Assembly: GCA_006226495.1 (NCBI GenBank)
Contig: SBGU01000043.1
Coordinates: forward strand, 160,569 to 224,568
Origin: Alphaproteobacteria bacterium
GTDB taxonomy: Bacteria; Pseudomonadota; Alphaproteobacteria; Sphingomonadales; Kordiimonadaceae
Length of the DNA stretch: 64,000 nt
Direction: 5' to 3'
Positions 28,146-37,119 of this stretch are shown one piece after another. The position numbers and the translations under genes were made by a program. Under the pieces are notes generated by a model, which worked only from the letters and a program-made list of their open reading frames with translations, was not told the DNA's origin and ran no database searches. The first letter of the stretch is position 1; each line of letters begins with the position of its first letter.

Positions 28146-28658
28146 ATGCGTGATCAGGCCACCATCATCGATTTTCTGGGTGCCAGCCTTCGCGGGCTGG
28201 AGCCATCGGGCCGCGCCGTGCTGACGCCGGCGCAGCAGAAAGCCGCCGACGATATCGCCGCCGAACTGGATACTGCGCTCGACAAGATGGTGCGTGAACT
28301 GGAATCCGTTGCCTCCTGCCAGCAGGAAGAAGACATGGGCGCCGACGACGAGCCGCTGCCGCCGTTTGAAGCCTTCTGCATGGGCCTGAAACGCATTGGC
28401 GACAGCCTGCTGCCGCACCTGATGGACGAATTCCGCGGCCTGTGTGCCGCCCGCAAACTGCCAACCGCCCCCTTCGTCTGGATCATCCGTGCCCGGGCAG
28501 ACGCCTTTGTCGCCTACCTGTTGCAGGTGGCGCAGGTGCATGGCCTGGCGTTCGATGGCAGCCCGTCGCGAGTGGGTAAAAACGAGCAGATCGTGCTGGC
28601 GCATCTGGGTGCCGACCTCAGGGTTCTGATGCAGCGCGAACTGGACCGCTTGCTGTAG
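28146..28658 (+). CDS. Hypothetical helical protein
   Basis: A 170-residue protein not recognised. It is predicted helical, with an acidic middle (QQEEDMGADDEPLPPF) and two cysteines near residues 58 and 78. There is no signal peptide or membrane helix, so it is probably cytosolic. A purine-rich GGAAGGGGA lies just before the ATG. It is a single gene between the pnt operon and the DUF6491 pair. Codon use looks like that of the neighbours, and the full-length frame with a good ribosome site supports a real gene. Confidence 0.65.
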   Translation: MRDQATIIDFLGASLRGLEPSGRAVLTPAQQKAADDIAAELDTALDKMVRELESVASCQQEEDMGADDEPLPPFEAFCMGLKRIGDSLLPHLMDEFRGLCAARKLPTAPFVWIIRARADAFVAYLLQVAQVHGLAFDGSPSRVGKNEQIVLAHLGADLRVLMQRELDRLL

Positions 28659-28731
28659 CAGGCGTTCAGCTAATATTCAGGCTCTCGGCCTTAGGGTGGC
28701 TCACACAAGGCAAAGCCACAGGAATAAAAAA

Positions 28732-29202
28732 ATGAAGCAACGGGTAATTTGGTCAACGGTTCTGATGCTGGCATTGGCTGCGGGAAACACGCTTGCCGAT
28801 GACGACAAAGAGCCGACACGTGCCGAAAAACGCCTCGCCAATGTGATGGAAAAATACGAGGCCACGGGCGAAGTCCGCCATTGTATCCCGCTCAGGTTCC
28901 TGCGTGAATCCACCATCATCGACGACCAGACCATCTTCTTCCGCGGTCTCGGCAAGAAGGGATATATGGTGCATCTGCCCTACCGCTGCTCGCGTCTCGC
29001 GGCGGAAGAACGCTTTGCCTATCGCAACTCGATCGGCCAGCTCTGCAAGTCAGACATCATTACCGTGCTTGATAGTTTCGGGCGCGAATGGGGCAGTTGT
29101 GGCCTGGGCGAATTCGAGGAAATGAAGAAGAAACCCAGATCCGCTGACAAGGATGATGCGGACCAGGGGGACGAGCCCGATGAGGACGGTACCGGCCGGT
29201 AA
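28732..29202 (+). CDS. DUF6491 family secreted protein (first copy)
   Basis: A 156-residue protein with a signal peptide (MKQRVIWSTVLMLALAAGNTLA). The DUF6491 core follows: RHCIPLRFLRESTIIDDQTI, then HLPYRCSRL, RNSIGQLCKSDIITVLDSFG and CGLGEFEEM. Its four cysteines suit a disulfide-bonded periplasmic fold. The C-terminal tail is strongly charged (lysines, then Asp/Glu). The function is unknown. ATG 28732 is chosen for the signal peptide and the upstream AGGAATAAAAAA. A paralogue follows 49 bases later. Confidence 0.85.
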   Translation: MKQRVIWSTVLMLALAAGNTLADDDKEPTRAEKRLANVMEKYEATGEVRHCIPLRFLRESTIIDDQTIFFRGLGKKGYMVHLPYRCSRLAAEERFAYRNSIGQLCKSDIITVLDSFGREWGSCGLGEFEEMKKKPRSADKDDADQGDEPDEDGTGR

Positions 29203-29251
29203 GGCGCCGGTGGCTTTCTTCCCGGCTCCCGGACAGGAAAGGCACAAAATC

Positions 29252-29719
29252 ATGATCAAACAAACGCTGGTATCCTGCGTCGTTGCCCTGACCCTTGTGG
29301 CCTCGGCCAGCGGTGCAATCGCCGCGTCGTCGGACGACGACACCAAGGCGGACGAACCCACCGCGGCACAGACAAAAGCCGAGGAACGCATGGCCAAACT
29401 GATGGAGAAATATGCGGCGACGGGCGAGACCCGCAACTGCATCTCCCTGCGCATGATCCGGGATTCGGACGTCATCGACGACCAGACGATCTTTTTCCAG
29501 GTATCCGGCAACAAGGGCTACCTGAACAAGCTGCCCCGCCGCTGCCCGCGCCTGGGCGACGAACGCCGCTTTATGCACAAGACCTCGATCGGCCAGCTTT
29601 GCGACCTTGATTTCATCACCGTCCTGGACAGCACGGGCAATGAATGGTCGAGCTGCGGGCTGGGCAAGTTCGAGGAAATGGAAAAGAAACCCGCCCCGGA
29701 GACCAATGCCGGTGAATAG
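29252..29719 (+). CDS. DUF6491 family secreted protein (second copy)
   Basis: A 155-residue paralogue of the preceding gene. A signal peptide (LVSCVVALTLVASASGAIAA) is followed by an acidic linker and the same core: RNCISLRMIRDSDVIDDQTI, NKLPRRCPRL, KTSIGQLCDLDFITVLD, CGLGKFEEM. The cysteine pattern is conserved. ATG 29252 follows CAGGAAAGGCAC. The two copies clearly arose by tandem duplication and probably share a transcript. Confidence 0.87.
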   Translation: MIKQTLVSCVVALTLVASASGAIAASSDDDTKADEPTAAQTKAEERMAKLMEKYAATGETRNCISLRMIRDSDVIDDQTIFFQVSGNKGYLNKLPRRCPRLGDERRFMHKTSIGQLCDLDFITVLDSTGNEWSSCGLGKFEEMEKKPAPETNAGE

Positions 29720-29900
29720 GACAGGCCCGGGCCCCTTGGCCCGCGTGCGATAGACTGATACGAACCCGGCTCATCCCGGCCTGCTGCACTTTGTCGCAGG
29801 GGCCGGGCGCTCCATCGCAATCAGGTTTAACTGCCAGCCTTGGGGGATCATACCGCGTTATGTGATAGCAAAAAAAGTCACTGACGCGAGGACCCTACCC

Positions 29901-32900
29901 ATGAAACTGACAGAAAAGAGCCTGAAGAATCCGGCCGCTGTCATCGTGATTGCGATGATGGCGATTGTGCTGGGCGGTGTGATGCTGTTCCGCCTGCCGG
30001 TGCAGCTTTTCCCGAATATCGAGCGGCCCCAGCTTGGCATCCAGACCTTCTGGCGTGCCGCCAGCCCCTCGGAAATCGAATCCGAAATCATCGAGCCGAT
30101 CGAAGAGGTCATGCAGGGCCTGCCCGGGCTTGAAGAGATGCGTTCCTTCTCGAACCCGTCCTTCGGATTTGTGTCGCTTGAATTCGGGCTCGAGACAGAC
30201 ATGGACCGCGCGCTCATCGACGTGATCAGCCGCCTCAACCGCCTGCCACCGCTGCCGGCCGATGCCGACCGCCCGCAGGTGCTGATGAACGGCGGCGATC
30301 CGTCGGGCGAAACGCTTATCTACCTGTTCACACAGTTCCGCGAAGGCAGCAGCTTGCCCGCGGACCAGTATGTCAGCTTCATCGAAAAGGAAGTGGTGCC
30401 GAAGCTTGAGGCCGTTGAAGGCGTGTCGCGCATTTCTGTCGAAGCCGGCGGTGGCGACACCGACCAGTTGCAGATCGAATTCGACGCCATCCGCGCTGCC
30501 GAGCTGGGTATCGACCTCAATACCATTACCCGCAGGGTAGGCCGCACCACCGATACGTCGGGTGGTTATATGGATGTCGGGCGCCGCCGCTATATGCTCA
30601 ATTTCCAGGGCCGGTACGAGCCGGACGAACTGCGTGCCATGATCCTGACCTGGCGCGACGGCAGCCCGGTCACGCTTGGTGATATTGCCACCGTGCGTGT
30701 GGCACCGCCGAAGCCGACCCAGGTGGTGTACCAGAACGGCAACCCGGCCATCGGCATGCGGGTGGTGCGCGATTCGGGTGCCAACGTGCTGGCGACCATT
30801 GCCCGCCTGACCAAAACCGTCGACGAACTGAACGCCGGTGTGCTGGCGAAACAGGGTATCGCGATCGAAAAGTCCTTCGATCCGTCGGTGTTCATCAATC
30901 GGGCCATCAACCTTCTGGCCAGCAACCTGTTTGTCGGTGTGCTGTTGTCGGTCGGCGTGCTCTGGTGGTTCCTGCGTCACGTCAAGGCCACCCTTCTGAT
31001 CGCAACAACCATCCCGATCTGCCTTCTGACCACCATCATCGTGCTGGCCATGTTCGGCCGCACAGTGAACGTGATTTCGCTCGCGGGCCTTGCATTTGCG
31101 ACCGGTATGGTGCTGGACGCCGCAATCGTGGTGCTTGAAAATATCGTGCGGTTGCGTGAGAGGGGCGAAAAACCCAATATGGCCTCGCTTCTGGGCGCAT
31201 CGCAGGTCTGGGGCGCGCTTCTGGCCTCGACCGCGACCACCGTGGCGATCTTTGTGCCGATCCTGTTCCTGAAGGACGTGGAAGGCCAACTGTTCGCCGA
31301 CCTCGCGCTCACCATCGCTATCGGTGTCGGCATCTCGCTTATTGTTGCCGTCACCGTGCTGCCGGTCTGTGCCGAACACTGGCTGCGCAAGCTGCCGTCC
31401 AGCGATGAAGCCGGGTCGCGCGCAAAACGATTTGCCGCCCGCATGATGGTTATCACCGGCACGCCTGTGCGCCGGCTGGCTCTCGTCGCCGGTCTGATCA
31501 CGGCATCCCTTGGCCTCAGTTGGTGGCTGTTGCCGAACCTCAACTATCTACCGCCGGTGAAACGCGATGCGGTCGATGCCTTCATGCTGTTCCCGTCTGG
31601 CGCCAACACGGAAACCGTGGACAAGGAAATTGCCCAGGTCATCGTCAAGCGCCTTGAGCCCTATATGAAGGGCGAAAAGGAACCGGCGCTCCGGAACTAT
31701 TACATCATCACTTTCCCGAACGGGCAGGGCGGTTCCCTGGGTGTGCGTGCCAAGGACCAGGGCAAGGTCAAGGAACTTGAACGCCTGGTGAAAGAAGAAA
31801 TCCTGACCGGCTTCCCCGATGTGTTCGTCTTTGCCCAGCAGGGTGACCTGTTTGGCGGCTTCGGCGGCGGTGGTGGTGTTCAACTGAACATCCATTCCCG
31901 CGACCTTGACGCGCTGCGCGAAGTGACGGCGCAGGCCATGCAACTGATCTCGGAGGCAGTGCCCGGTGCGCAGGCGCGACCGAACCCCGACCCGAATGTG
32001 ATCTCGCCCGAGCTGAAAATCCGCCCGAACGACCGCCGCCTTGCGGAGGTGGGCTTCACCCGTGCCGACGTTGCGCGCATTGTGCGGGCGGTTGGTGATG
32101 GCCTGTGGCTTGGTGAACATTTCGACGGCGAACGCCGGGTCGACATGATCCTGAAGTCGCAGGATTGGCAAGACCCCGAAATGCTGGGCAGCATTCCGGT
32201 AGCGACCCCGCTGGGTGGCACCGTACCACTGGGTGACCTTGTCACCATCGAACGCGGCGTGGGCCCGACCTTCGTGCAGCGGGTCGACCGCAAACGCACG
32301 GTCACCTTCAATATCAACCAGCCGGACGACATGCCGCTCGAGGACATGGTCAAGATCCTGAAGGAAAAGGTCGAGCCGCAGATCCGCCCGATGCTGCCGG
32401 CTGATGCCACGATCTCCTACGGCGGCAGTGCGGATGCGCTGGACCGGGCTGTGGGCTCGCTCACGCTCAACTTTGTGCTGGCGCTGGGCCTGTTGTTCAT
32501 GATCCTGGCGGCGCTGTTCCGTTCGCCCAAGGACGCGATCTTCGTGGTCATCACCATTCCGCTCGCGACCGTGGGTGGCGTGCTGGCACTGCGTCTGCTG
32601 AACCTGGTGGCGTTTGCACCGCTCGATCTTCTGACCATGATCGGCTTCATCATCCTTCTGGGTCTGGTGGTCAATAATGCCATCCTTCTGGTTGCCCAGA
32701 CCCGCCAGGGCGAAGCCGAGGGCCTGAGCCGCGACGAGGCCATCGAACGGGCCCTGTCCTTGAGGATGCGGCCGATCTTCATGAGCACGCTTACCTCGAT
32801 CATGGGCATGCTGCCCCTGGTGCTGTTCCCGGGTGCGGGCAGCGCCATCTACCGCGGCATGGCCACCACCATCGTGGGCGGCATGGCGGTCTCGACCATC

Positions 32901-33005
32901 TTTACCCTGGTGCTGTTGCCGTGCCTGCTCCGGTTCAATGAACTGGGCATGGTCGGTGCCTTCATCCAGCGCCTGCGCGGCGGCAAGCTGCGTCCGGCTG
33001 AATAG
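29901..33005 (+). CDS. RND family efflux transporter permease
   Basis: A 1034-residue inner-membrane pump subunit of the AcrB/MexF superfamily. The first helix (AAVIVIAMMAIVLGGVML) is followed by FRLPVQLFPNIERPQ and a first porter domain. A helix bundle follows (NLFVGVLLSVGVLWWFLRH, VISLAGLAFATGMVLDAAIVVLEN), with acidic residues for proton relay in the fourth helix. The second porter domain and second helix bundle (LLTMIGFIILLGLVVNNAILL) complete the duplicated architecture. Start ATG 29901 is preferred to the open frame from 29862. The permease precedes its adaptor, the reverse of the usual order. The substrate is unknown. Confidence 0.93.
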   Translation: MKLTEKSLKNPAAVIVIAMMAIVLGGVMLFRLPVQLFPNIERPQLGIQTFWRAASPSEIESEIIEPIEEVMQGLPGLEEMRSFSNPSFGFVSLEFGLETDMDRALIDVISRLNRLPPLPADADRPQVLMNGGDPSGETLIYLFTQFREGSSLPADQYVSFIEKEVVPKLEAVEGVSRISVEAGGGDTDQLQIEFDAIRAAELGIDLNTITRRVGRTTDTSGGYMDVGRRRYMLNFQGRYEPDELRAMILTWRDGSPVTLGDIATVRVAPPKPTQVVYQNGNPAIGMRVVRDSGANVLATIARLTKTVDELNAGVLAKQGIAIEKSFDPSVFINRAINLLASNLFVGVLLSVGVLWWFLRHVKATLLIATTIPICLLTTIIVLAMFGRTVNVISLAGLAFATGMVLDAAIVVLENIVRLRERGEKPNMASLLGASQVWGALLASTATTVAIFVPILFLKDVEGQLFADLALTIAIGVGISLIVAVTVLPVCAEHWLRKLPSSDEAGSRAKRFAARMMVITGTPVRRLALVAGLITASLGLSWWLLPNLNYLPPVKRDAVDAFMLFPSGANTETVDKEIAQVIVKRLEPYMKGEKEPALRNYYIITFPNGQGGSLGVRAKDQGKVKELERLVKEEILTGFPDVFVFAQQGDLFGGFGGGGGVQLNIHSRDLDALREVTAQAMQLISEAVPGAQARPNPDPNVISPELKIRPNDRRLAEVGFTRADVARIVRAVGDGLWLGEHFDGERRVDMILKSQDWQDPEMLGSIPVATPLGGTVPLGDLVTIERGVGPTFVQRVDRKRTVTFNINQPDDMPLEDMVKILKEKVEPQIRPMLPADATISYGGSADALDRAVGSLTLNFVLALGLLFMILAALFRSPKDAIFVVITIPLATVGGVLALRLLNLVAFAPLDLLTMIGFIILLGLVVNNAILLVAQTRQGEAEGLSRDEAIERALSLRMRPIFMSTLTSIMGMLPLVLFPGAGSAIYRGMATTIVGGMAVSTIFTLVLLPCLLRFNELGMVGAFIQRLRGGKLRPAE

Positions 33006-33029
33006 AAAACAAAAAAGCGAGGAAATATC

Positions 33030-34154
33030 ATGTTGGTACAAACACTCAAAAAAGGCGTCTGGGCGCGCGGTCTGATGACCGCAAGCCTGGTGGCGGTTGC
33101 CGCTTTCAGCCTGCCGGCCACGGCCCAGCAACCCCAGCAGCCGCCGGCGCTGGTCGAAGTGGATGCTGCCCGCTCCGCAATGATGGCGCCCCAGACCTTC
33201 GTGCCCGGCACGGTGGTCAGCCGCAACGACAGTCGTATCGCCTCCGAAATAAATGGGCAGGTAACCTGGGTGGCCGCCGAAGGCAGCCTTGTCAAACAGG
33301 GTGAACCCATCGCCCGGATCGACGACCGCAATCTCAAGCTCCAGCTTGAACGCAACAAGTCGCAGGTCAAACGCCTCGAAGCCCGGCTTGCGTACCTGAA
33401 ATCGGACCTTGAGCGCCTGCGCCAACTGGCGGCCCAGAATAACACACCGGTCAACCGGCTCGAGGAAGCCGAGAGCACGGCCATGATGACCGAACAGGAG
33501 CTGGAACAGGCCCGGGTCGAGGTGCGCCAGACAGAAACCGATCTGGACCGCACGACGGTGCGGGCGCCGTTCCCGGGCCGTGTTGCTGTGCGCCTGGCCC
33601 AGATCGGCGAATATGCCACCCCGGGGCGCCAGATTGTGCGGCTTGTCGATACTGAACATCTGGAGGTCGCTGCGCAGGCCCCGGTCAGCCTCGCCCGCAT
33701 CCTGGCGGACGGCCAGTCGGTGACCCTGCGGCATGATCAGAACGTGCTCGAAACGAAAATCCGGGCGCTGATCCCGGTTGGCGATACGGTCAGCCGCACC
33801 ATGGAAATCCGGGTCGGCCTGCCGGAAGGGCATTTTGTTGTAGGCTCGGCCGTGCAGATCGGCCTGTCCGCGCAGGCACCGGAAGAAGTGGTGGCGGTTC
33901 CGCGCGACGCGCTCGTGCTGCGCCGGGAAGGTACCTATGTGTTCCGGGTCAAGGACGACAATACGGCTGAACGGCTTGTGGTCACCACCGGGGCCGCGAC
34001 CGGTGATCTGGTTGCCGTGTCGGGCGGGATTGAAAATGGCGACAGGGTCGTGGTGCGGGGCGGTGAACGCCTGCGTCCGGGCCAGCCCGTGCAGCTTCGG
34101 GAAGCCGAAGCCGCCGTTGCGCGCGGCAGCTCGGGCGGCGCCTCGGGCCGGTAA
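33030..34154 (+). CDS. RND efflux periplasmic adaptor subunit
   Basis: A 374-residue membrane-fusion protein. A signal peptide (LMTASLVAVAAFSLPATAQ) is followed by a lipoyl/barrel half-motif (SRIASEINGQVTWVAAEGSLVKQGEP) and a coiled-coil hairpin (residues about 105-170, rich in Arg, Glu and Leu). The second lipoyl half follows (TTVRAPFPGRVAVRLAQIGE), then a beta-barrel and the membrane-proximal domain. There is no lipobox cysteine. It starts 24 bases after the permease with a GCGAGGAAATATC ribosome site. No TolC-like channel gene adjoins, so it presumably uses one encoded elsewhere. Confidence 0.93.
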   Translation: MLVQTLKKGVWARGLMTASLVAVAAFSLPATAQQPQQPPALVEVDAARSAMMAPQTFVPGTVVSRNDSRIASEINGQVTWVAAEGSLVKQGEPIARIDDRNLKLQLERNKSQVKRLEARLAYLKSDLERLRQLAAQNNTPVNRLEEAESTAMMTEQELEQARVEVRQTETDLDRTTVRAPFPGRVAVRLAQIGEYATPGRQIVRLVDTEHLEVAAQAPVSLARILADGQSVTLRHDQNVLETKIRALIPVGDTVSRTMEIRVGLPEGHFVVGSAVQIGLSAQAPEEVVAVPRDALVLRREGTYVFRVKDDNTAERLVVTTGAATGDLVAVSGGIENGDRVVVRGGERLRPGQPVQLREAEAAVARGSSGGASGR

Positions 34155-34235
34155 AGAAATCAAGTGTTTAGAGTGTCTTGATGGCCAGTAAGCCAAAAAA
34201 CATGGTTGGCAGTCAGACTGCAGACCTCCATAATG

Positions 34236-34260
34236 CCCCCGCGCACACGGCTGCGCGGGG
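34236..34260 (+). terminator. Hairpin after the RND operon
   Basis: A 9-bp stem CCCCGCGCA/TGCGCGGGG with a six-base loop is followed by TGTTGTGTCTGTTG. The T tract is interrupted, so some read-through into the kinase gene is likely. The hairpin argues for the kinase start at 34322 rather than at 34178. Confidence 0.55.
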
Positions 34261-34321
34261 TGTTGTGTCTGTTGTTCCGGCTTTTTATGCGGGCACGGAC
34301 CAGGTGGGGGAAGTGCCAAGT

Positions 34322-35392
34322 ATGGACAAGGTGTTCGGCAGCAAGGAACGCACATTCTGGAGTTTCCAAATTGTCGGCTGGACCGGCTATGCGCTCCTCA
34401 GGACCTTTCAGGCCATCACTTCGGGGCAGGACCTGTTTTTTTATGCCTGGGTCATTCTGGCCGCGACCCTGATCGGCCTGTCGATGACCGGGGTCATGCG
34501 GCATCTGTACCGGCATGTGCGCGACTGGCCGCTGCAGTGGCTGCTTCTGTGCGTGATTGTGGTCTGCGGCGCTCTCGGCCTTTTGTTTTCATCGCTCGAA
34601 CTTTATATCGCGCCGTTCCTGATGCCGGGCTGGGTGCCGTTCACCGGCCTCGAACTTTTCGGTAACGCAATGTTTGAATCGACCGCGCTGTTCGCCTGGT
34701 CGGCCATCTATTTCGGCTATCACTATTACCGGGGTTTCCAGGAACAGCAGGAACAGGTGCTGAAAGCCACCGCCATGGCGCACCAGGCCCAGCTCAAGAT
34801 GCTGCGTTACCAGTTGAATCCGCACTTTCTGTTCAACACCCTGAACGCTATTTCGACCCTGGTCCTCGACAAATCCGTCACCGACGCCAACAAGATGTTG
34901 ACCAAGCTGTCGTCGTTCCTGCGGTACACGCTGGTGAACCAGCCAACCCAGCGCGTGACTTTGGAACAGGAGCTTTATGCCCTCGGCCTTTATCTCGATA
35001 TCGAAACGGTGCGCTTCGGCGAACGCCTGCATATCGAATTCGATATCGCGGATGATGCCAAGTCGGCACTGATCCCCAGCCTGTTGATGCAGCCCCTCAT
35101 CGAAAACGCCATCAAATATGCTGTAGCCCCCGCCATCGATGGCGGTGTTATTGCTGTGGCTGCGCGCATCGAAGGTGACAAGCTTGTGGTGGAACTGAAG
35201 GATACGGGCCCGGGCATTGCGGACCTCAATCATATTGTTAGCCAGTCGGGGTCCGGTGTGGGCATTGCCAACACCAAGGAACGGCTGGTGCAGATTTACG
35301 GCGGCGAACATCGTTTCGTGCTGAAAAACCTTGAGCCCACCGGGCTCGGTATTACCATTGTCATTCCATGTGAGAGGGAGAAGCGGGCCTGA
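34322..35392 (+). CDS. LytS/YehU-type sensor histidine kinase
   Basis: A 356-residue inner-membrane kinase. Four hydrophobic segments in the first 150 residues (including FFYAWVILAATLIGLSM and WLLLCVIVVCGALGLLFSS) are followed by the His_kinase domain. The phospho-acceptor segment is MLRYQLNPHFLFNTLNAIS. The ATPase N-box is LLMQPLIENAIKYA, and the G-box is DTGPGI followed by GSGVGIANTKERL. ATG 34322 has GTGGGGGAAG upstream. The response regulator gene starts 24 bases after its stop. The signal sensed is unknown; control of the adjacent RND pump is plausible but inferred. Confidence 0.9.
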   Translation: MDKVFGSKERTFWSFQIVGWTGYALLRTFQAITSGQDLFFYAWVILAATLIGLSMTGVMRHLYRHVRDWPLQWLLLCVIVVCGALGLLFSSLELYIAPFLMPGWVPFTGLELFGNAMFESTALFAWSAIYFGYHYYRGFQEQQEQVLKATAMAHQAQLKMLRYQLNPHFLFNTLNAISTLVLDKSVTDANKMLTKLSSFLRYTLVNQPTQRVTLEQELYALGLYLDIETVRFGERLHIEFDIADDAKSALIPSLLMQPLIENAIKYAVAPAIDGGVIAVAARIEGDKLVVELKDTGPGIADLNHIVSQSGSGVGIANTKERLVQIYGGEHRFVLKNLEPTGLGITIVIPCEREKRA

Positions 35393-35415
35393 CCGGCCTG
35401 CGGGGAAAAGCGGGT

Positions 35416-36228
35416 ATGAGCAAAATCAGGACCTTGTTGGTCGACGACGAACCCCTGGCCGTGCGCGGCCTGTCGATCCGGCTGGAGGCCTTTAACGATA
35501 TCGAGATTGTCGGTACGGCGTCAAACGGGCGCGAAGCGGTAAAATGCATCAAGGAACTGAAGCCTGACCTGGTTTTCCTTGATATCCAGATGCCGGGGTT
35601 CGACGGCTTTTCCGTCCTGCGGTCGCTGGTGGGCGAAGCGGAAATACCGCTTGTGGTCTTTGTCACGGCATTCGACCAGTATGCGCTGAATGCCTTCGAG
35701 GCCCATGCGCTTGACTATCTCCTGAAACCGGTCGACGAAGAACGGCTCGCGGAAGCGATCACGCGGGTGCGGGATGCCATTGCCCAGCGGCTGGCTATCG
35801 AACAGAATGCCAAGCTGGTTGAATTGATCGAAGGCATGGAAACACCGCCCAAGGAAGCGCTGACGGCGATCCTCGAGCAGCCGACCGAAAGCCGGGATCA
35901 TCGTTTCGATCCGCAACTGCGCATCAAGGATCGCGGCCATATCACCATCGTCGACGTGGCGGATGTAGAATATATCGATGCCGCCGGCGACTATATGTGC
36001 ATTCATGTGGGCGACAAGACCCACATCCTGCGCGAAACCATGAAGACCATGGAGCGCCGGCTGGACCCCAAGATTTTCCAGCGTGTGCATCGGTCCACGA
36101 TCGTGAACCTGGATCAGGTGAAGGAAGTGCGCCCGCATTCGAACGGCGAATGTTTCCTGACGCTGAGGAGCGGCACCGAGCTCAAGGTCAGCCGGTCCTA
36201 TAAAGACGTCATCGGGCGATTTCTGTAG
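35416..36228 (+). CDS. LytTR-type response regulator
   Basis: A 270-residue protein. The receiver domain has acidic VDDE at residues 9-12, Asp56 in LVFLDIQMPGFDG, and the lysine in LDYLLKPVDEE. The C-terminal LytTR DNA-binding domain (about residues 165-268) reads VEYIDAAGDYMCIHVGDKTH, then FQRVHRSTIVNLDQVKEV and LKVSRSYKD. LytTR regulators bind direct repeats near promoters. It is paired with the LytS-like kinase directly upstream. Confidence 0.93.
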   Translation: MSKIRTLLVDDEPLAVRGLSIRLEAFNDIEIVGTASNGREAVKCIKELKPDLVFLDIQMPGFDGFSVLRSLVGEAEIPLVVFVTAFDQYALNAFEAHALDYLLKPVDEERLAEAITRVRDAIAQRLAIEQNAKLVELIEGMETPPKEALTAILEQPTESRDHRFDPQLRIKDRGHITIVDVADVEYIDAAGDYMCIHVGDKTHILRETMKTMERRLDPKIFQRVHRSTIVNLDQVKEVRPHSNGECFLTLRSGTELKVSRSYKDVIGRFL

Positions 36229-36319
36229 CGAACGGGCCAGCGGCTGCAATTTGTCTTGCGACCTGCAGGGGGCAGTTTCTATGGTTGCGCATCCTATTCC
36301 AGCAGCCTTTGGGGGAAAT

Positions 36320-37078
36320 ATGGCCACTGTCGCCGCGATCATGCGTTATCCCGTAAAGGGCCTGTCGGGCCAGGCGCTTGATGACGTGCATTTGCAGCCG
36401 GGGCAGGCGATAGCCGGTGACCGGGCATTCGCGGTCCGGCATGGCAACACGGCGTTCGACCCCAAAGCGCCGATGCATCTGTCCAAAACCAAGTTCCTGG
36501 CGCTGATGACACACGCCCGGCTTGCCGCGCTGCGGGCTGAGTTTGATGCCAGCGGCAAGGTTCTTGCTCTGTATCAGAATGGCGAAAAACTGTTTGAAGG
36601 AAATCTCGGCACGCCAGAGGGCGCTGCCGCCTGTGATGCCTTTTTCTCTGCCTTCATGGGCGATGAAGCAAAGGGTGCGCCGCGGCTGGTCTCAGCCCCT
36701 GACCATATGTTTTCGGACGTGCCGGAAAAATGCCTGTCGGTCCTGAACCTCAACAGTGTTCGCGCCTTGTCGGCCGAAGTTGGTCAGGAACTGGACCCGC
36801 TACGTTTCCGTGCGAATATTCATCTTGAGGGCCTGCCGGCCTGGGCGGAACGCGACTGGGCGAACGGCAGCGGGTTCCACATTGGTGGCGTGGCCTTCAC
36901 GGTTCTGAAGCAGATCGTGCGCTGCAATGCCACCAACGTGAACCTGGAAACAGCGGAATATGACCAGAACCTGCCGCAGGTGCTGATGAAAAAATTTGGC
37001 GCCAATCTGATGGGTGTATATGGCCTTGTCGCAAATGAAGGTGCGATCCGCGTTGGTGACACCTTGACACTGGCTTAG
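36320..37078 (+). CDS. MOSC domain protein
   Basis: A 252-residue protein. The beta-barrel N-terminal region has IMRYPVKGLSGQALDDVHLQ and IAGDRAFAVRHGN. The MOSC domain has SVLNLNSVRAL, RFRANIHLEG, and KQIVRCNATNVNLETA with the conserved cysteine that binds a sulfur-carrying ligand or molybdenum cofactor. MOSC proteins act in molybdenum-cofactor sulfur transfer or detoxifying reductases; the partner is unknown. Start ATG 36320 follows GGGGGAAAT; the open frame to 36251 adds a poorly supported leader. Confidence 0.87.
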   Translation: MATVAAIMRYPVKGLSGQALDDVHLQPGQAIAGDRAFAVRHGNTAFDPKAPMHLSKTKFLALMTHARLAALRAEFDASGKVLALYQNGEKLFEGNLGTPEGAAACDAFFSAFMGDEAKGAPRLVSAPDHMFSDVPEKCLSVLNLNSVRALSAEVGQELDPLRFRANIHLEGLPAWAERDWANGSGFHIGGVAFTVLKQIVRCNATNVNLETAEYDQNLPQVLMKKFGANLMGVYGLVANEGAIRVGDTLTLA

Positions 37079-37105
37079 GCGGCCGCCTGTTCGGCCCGGC
37101 CGCCT
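37077..37105. terminator. Hairpin between convergent MOSC and secreted-protein genes
   Basis: A 9-bp stem AGGCGGCCG/CGGCCGCCT starts at the MOSC stop codon. It has no long T tract on either side, so its strength is uncertain. Confidence 0.4.
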
Positions 37106-37119
37106 GCCTGCTTGCCCTT

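Noticed and set aside
31548..34355. A 935-codon minus-strand frame across the RND permease and adaptor
   Set aside because: It spans two well-supported plus-strand genes and the gap between them; the composition is typical of antisense frames in GC-rich DNA.
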